Assembly (NCBI GenBank): GCA_020425485.1
Contig: JAGQRL010000131.1
Location: 1-17,408, forward strand
Origin: Rhodospirillaceae bacterium
GTDB taxonomy: Bacteria > Pseudomonadota > Alphaproteobacteria > DSM-16000 > Inquilinaceae
DNA length: 17,408 nt
Direction: 5' to 3'
The notes under the pieces were generated by a model that saw only the letters and a program-made list of their open reading frames with translations, had not been told where the DNA came from and ran no database searches. Position 1 is the first letter of the stretch, and each line of letters starts with the position of its first letter. The translations under genes and the position numbers were made by a program. Shown one piece after another: positions 15,612-17,408 of the stretch.

Positions 15612-16617
15612 ACCGCGGCCGGTGGGCCAGCAGGGTCGGCAGCCAGGGGGCGGCCACCGCCACCGTGGTGGCCACCGCTGCGGCATGCCACACCAGGGCG
15701 GTCGCCAGGGCAGCCTCGAACGGCACGCCGAACAGCGCCATGGCGGCGGCGTAGGCGATCTGCGCCGGGCCGATGGTGCCCACCCCGTTGATCGGCAGGG
15801 CGAAGGCGAGCGACGAGGCGATGGCGCCCAGCGTGGAGGCGGCGAAGTTCGGCGTGGCACCGATATTGGCGGCCACCAGGTGGAACCCGGTGAACACCGC
15901 CAGCCAGGCCCCCGCGGTGGTGGCGAGGATGCCCAGCAGCATGGCGCGGTCATGGGCGAAGGCGCCATGGGCCACCGCCCACAAACGTGCGGTGAGGCCG
16001 TGGCCGAAGCCGGCACCGTGCCGCCCCGCCAGCCAGGCGGACAGGCGCGGCGCCGCCGCTATGCCCACGGCGACGGCCAGCACGCCGATACCGCCGGCGG
16101 CCCAGATCAGCCCGGCCACGCCCGGGGCCACCTGCGGTGCTGCCAGCGCCAAAGCCAGCGCCCCGGCCACCCCCAGCACCGCCAGGTCCCACAGGCGGAT
16201 GGCCACCAGGGCGCCGAGGCCGCCGGCAAAGCCGCGCGCGCCTTCGCGCCGGATCAGCAGCGGCAGCGCCAGCTCGCCCAGCTTCAAGGGCAGCAGCAGA
16301 TTGGCCGTCTGGTGAAGGGCGGACAGCCGCACCATGGCCAACCCCATGGGCCGGCCCAGCACCACCGCCAGCCGCCAGGCCCGGAGCCCGACCACGCAGA
16401 AGGCCGCCAGCACCGGCTGCCACAGCCAGCCGACCCCGCCCTCCAGCGCCGTCGCCACGCCATGGCGCAGATTGGCGTCACCCGCCACCCAGCCGAGCGT
16501 GGCGGCGGTGATGGCCAGCCCGCCGGCCAGCCGCAGCCATGCGGAGCGGCGAGATCGCCGCGGCGGAGCCGGTGGCGCGTCGCCGGGGATGTCTTGCGGA
16601 TTGGCCGGCGTGCTCAG
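15610..16617 (-). CDS. Flippase-like membrane protein (lysylphosphatidylglycerol synthase TM-domain family, UPF0104)
   Basis: About 335 residues if translation starts at CTG 16617. A Pro/Arg-rich cytoplasmic N-terminus (PPAPPRRSRR) precedes about eight hydrophobic segments. GELALPLLIRREGARGFAGG and FALPINGVGTIGPAQIAYAAA are the two signature loops of the LPG-synthase transmembrane (AglD-like) family, which moves or modifies lipid-linked substrates in the inner membrane. The soluble aminoacyl-transferase domain of MprF is absent, so this is a stand-alone membrane domain with unknown substrate. The gene overlaps the 3' end of csaA by 4 nt, suggesting translational coupling. The start is uncertain: no in-frame ATG, GTG or TTG lies near the overlap, and CTG has an upstream G-run (GGGGGG) about 9 nt away. 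Confidence 0.82.
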   Translation of the reverse strand: MSTPANPQDIPGDAPPAPPRRSRRSAWLRLAGGLAITAATLGWVAGDANLRHGVATALEGGVGWLWQPVLAAFCVVGLRAWRLAVVLGRPMGLAMVRLSALHQTANLLLPLKLGELALPLLIRREGARGFAGGLGALVAIRLWDLAVLGVAGALALALAAPQVAPGVAGLIWAAGGIGVLAVAVGIAAAPRLSAWLAGRHGAGFGHGLTARLWAVAHGAFAHDRAMLLGILATTAGAWLAVFTGFHLVAANIGATPNFAASTLGAIASSLAFALPINGVGTIGPAQIAYAAAMALFGVPFEAALATALVWHAAAVATTVAVAAPWLPTLLAHRPR

Positions 16618-16955
16618 TAGAGGCGCCCCCCGTTGGGCACCGGCTGGTCGGGCCCGATCATCACCACGTCGCCGTCGCCATCGGGGAAGCCCAGCACCAG
16701 CACCTCCGACATGAACTTGCCGATCTGCTTGGCCGGGAAGTTCACCACGCCGGCCACCTGGCGGCCCACCAGGGTGGCGATGTCGTAGTGCTTGGTGATC
16801 TGGGCCGAGGTGCGCTTGGTGCCCACCTCCGGGCCGAAATCGACGGTCAGCTTGATCGCCGGCTTGCGCGCTTCGGGGTAGGGCTCGGCCTGGATGATGG
16901 TGCCGACGCGGACGTCGACCTTGAGGAAATCGTCGAAGCTGATCTCGCCCGGCAT
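16614..16955 (-). CDS. csaA: CsaA-type tRNA-binding-domain chaperone
   Basis: 113 residues, matching the usual length of about 110. The protein is a single tRNA_bind OB-fold: ISFDDFLKVDVRVGTI (5-20), EARKPAIKLTVDFG (28-41), ITKHY (53-57), and the family signature VNFPAKQIGKFMSEVLVLG (71-89). CsaA in Bacillus has been described as an export-related chaperone; its role in proteobacteria is unclear. The chosen ATG 16955 is preceded by GGAG at 9 nt; ATG 16970 would add five residues with a poorer ribosome site. The much longer open frame to 17180 is not used, because its extra part contains a 14-bp non-coding-type tandem repeat. It forms a small unit with the downstream flippase-like gene. Confidence 0.93.
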   Translation of the reverse strand: MPGEISFDDFLKVDVRVGTIIQAEPYPEARKPAIKLTVDFGPEVGTKRTSAQITKHYDIATLVGRQVAGVVNFPAKQIGKFMSEVLVLGFPDGDGDVVMIGPDQPVPNGGRLY

Positions 16956-16981
16956 GGGCCGTGTCTCCATCGTCTTGATCG

Positions 16982-17033
16982 GTGCGGACGTGTCCGTGCG
17001 GATGTGTCGGTGCGGACGTACCAGTGTGGACAG
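16982..17033. repeat. 14-bp tandem repeat, 3 full copies plus a partial, upstream of csaA
   Basis: GTGCGGACGTGTCC (16982-16995), GTGCGGATGTGTCG (16996-17009), GTGCGGACGTACCA (17010-17023) and the partial GTGTGGACAG (17024-17033). The 14-bp period is not a multiple of three, so the repeat is not preserved as protein. It lies 27-78 nt before the csaA start, just downstream of a candidate promoter. Copy 1 contains GGAC-GT-GTCC, a short inverted repeat. It could be multiple operators or a structured leader. Confidence 0.75.
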
Positions 17034-17036
17034 GGG

Positions 17037-17065
17037 GGCATAGCCGCCGCCGCGCCCGCGTGCAA
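17037..17065 (-). promoter_or_regulatory. Candidate promoter for csaA
   Basis: On the minus strand, TTGCAC (17065-17060), a 17-nt spacer, then TATGCC (17042-17037). Each hexamer matches the sigma70 consensus at 3 of 6 positions (TTG and TAT). Transcription would begin near 17030, at the edge of the 14-bp repeats, placing those repeats across the start site and leader. Modest evidence. Confidence 0.3.
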
Positions 17066-17138
17066 CCGGCGGCACCGCGGGTGCCGGGTGCGCCCGCGCC
17101 CGGGACACCTCCCAAACGCACAATACCTTGCGCATGGG

Positions 17139-17144
17139 TAGAAT
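17139..17144 (+). promoter_or_regulatory. Possible -10 element for ruvC
   Basis: TAGAAT (4/6 or better to TATAAT) in a locally A+T-richer stretch 50 nt before the ruvC start. No convincing -35 is present at the right spacing. The 239-nt csaA-ruvC divergent gap otherwise holds only the 14-bp repeat and the candidate csaA promoter. Confidence 0.25.
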
Positions 17145-17194
17145 ATCGCCCACAACATCACCGATTGGCCGGAGGGGCAAACAGGGAACACGCC

Positions 17195-17408
17195 ATGCGG
17201 ATCATCGGCCTCGATCCGGGGCTGCGAACCACCGGCTGGGGCATCATCGATGTCGACGGGCCGCACCTGCGCCATGTCGCCCACGGCAGCGTGTCGAGCG
17301 CCGACGATGAGTCGCTGGCCCGCCGCCTGGTCAGCCTGCATGACGGGCTGGAGAAGGTGATCGCCCAGTGGACGCCGGGCGAAGCGGCGGTGGAGGAAAC
17401 CTTCGTCA
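17195..17408 (+). CDS. ruvC: Holliday junction resolvase RuvC, N-terminal part
   Basis: 71 residues are visible before the window ends; the gene continues beyond it. MRIIGLDPGLRTTGWGII is the RuvC N-terminal motif with catalytic Asp7. AAVEETFV (64-71) carries the second catalytic acid at Glu67, equivalent to Glu66 in E. coli. The third and fourth acidic residues lie outside the window. RuvC cuts Holliday junctions symmetrically together with RuvAB during recombinational repair. ATG 17195 is preceded by AGGGAA at suitable spacing, and a stronger GGAGGGG lies further upstream at 17170-17176. In many alphaproteobacteria ruvC leads a ruvCAB operon, but downstream genes cannot be seen here. Confidence 0.97.
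   Translation, partial: MRIIGLDPGLRTTGWGIIDVDGPHLRHVAHGSVSSADDESLARRLVSLHDGLEKVIAQWTPGEAAVEETFV

Noticed and set aside
13746..16016. 756-codon minus-strand open frame opposite tssF
   Set aside because: Shadow of tssF with low-complexity composition; tssF on the plus strand is unambiguous.
16614..17180. 188-residue csaA reading starting at 17180
   Set aside because: The extra N-terminus is low-complexity and runs through a 14-bp tandem repeat that cannot be a protein repeat; CsaA proteins normally start near the MPGEISF position.

Overview
The window is GC-rich DNA with dense, short-spaced genes and reads as the chromosome of an alphaproteobacterium, probably Rhodospirillales-like. That placement is an inference from the dnaK-dnaJ and ruvC sequences, the codon bias, and a type VI secretion (T6SS) gene order matching the rhizobial imp order. 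No rRNA, tRNA, CRISPR array, insertion sequence or integrase was seen.

Layout: (1) 1-1806, housekeeping chaperones: the 3' end of dnaK, complete dnaJ, and a GC hairpin terminator. (2) 1807-3956: a DUF2272-type protein (+), converging on a two-block pentapeptide-repeat protein (-). (3) 3957-4277: a divergent promoter region. (4) 4278-15581: one long same-strand T6SS block. It begins with a transmembrane Ser/Thr kinase, followed by tssA, tssB, tssC, a second tssC-like gene (impD), tagJ/impE, tssE and tssF. (5) 15610-16955 (-): a flippase-like membrane protein overlapping a csaA-type tRNA-binding-domain gene, preceded by a short 14-bp tandem repeat. (6) 17195-end (+): the start of ruvC.

How the genes work together: tssB and tssC encode the contractile sheath, tssE and tssF baseplate parts, tssA the assembly/cap protein, and tagJ a sheath accessory. 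The kinase is the likely post-translational regulator, by analogy with PpkA/ImpN. The block follows the rhizobial order impA-B-C-D-E-F-G and then stops. tssG, tssK, tssL, tssM, fha, clpV, hcp and vgrG are not in this window, so a second locus must carry them if the machine is functional.

The most unusual item is the kinase. Its extracytoplasmic half has six BON-like repeats holding all twelve cysteines of the protein, two per repeat, with exactly 50-residue spacing in the first four, followed by a DUF4384-like end. This looks like a rigid, disulfide-stapled periplasmic sensor or scaffold coupled to a cytoplasmic kinase. Other points of note are the tandem tssC paralogues, the Ser in place of the expected Cys in the DUF2272 protein, a strong hairpin between tssA and tssB, and the 14-bp repeats at the csaA promoter.
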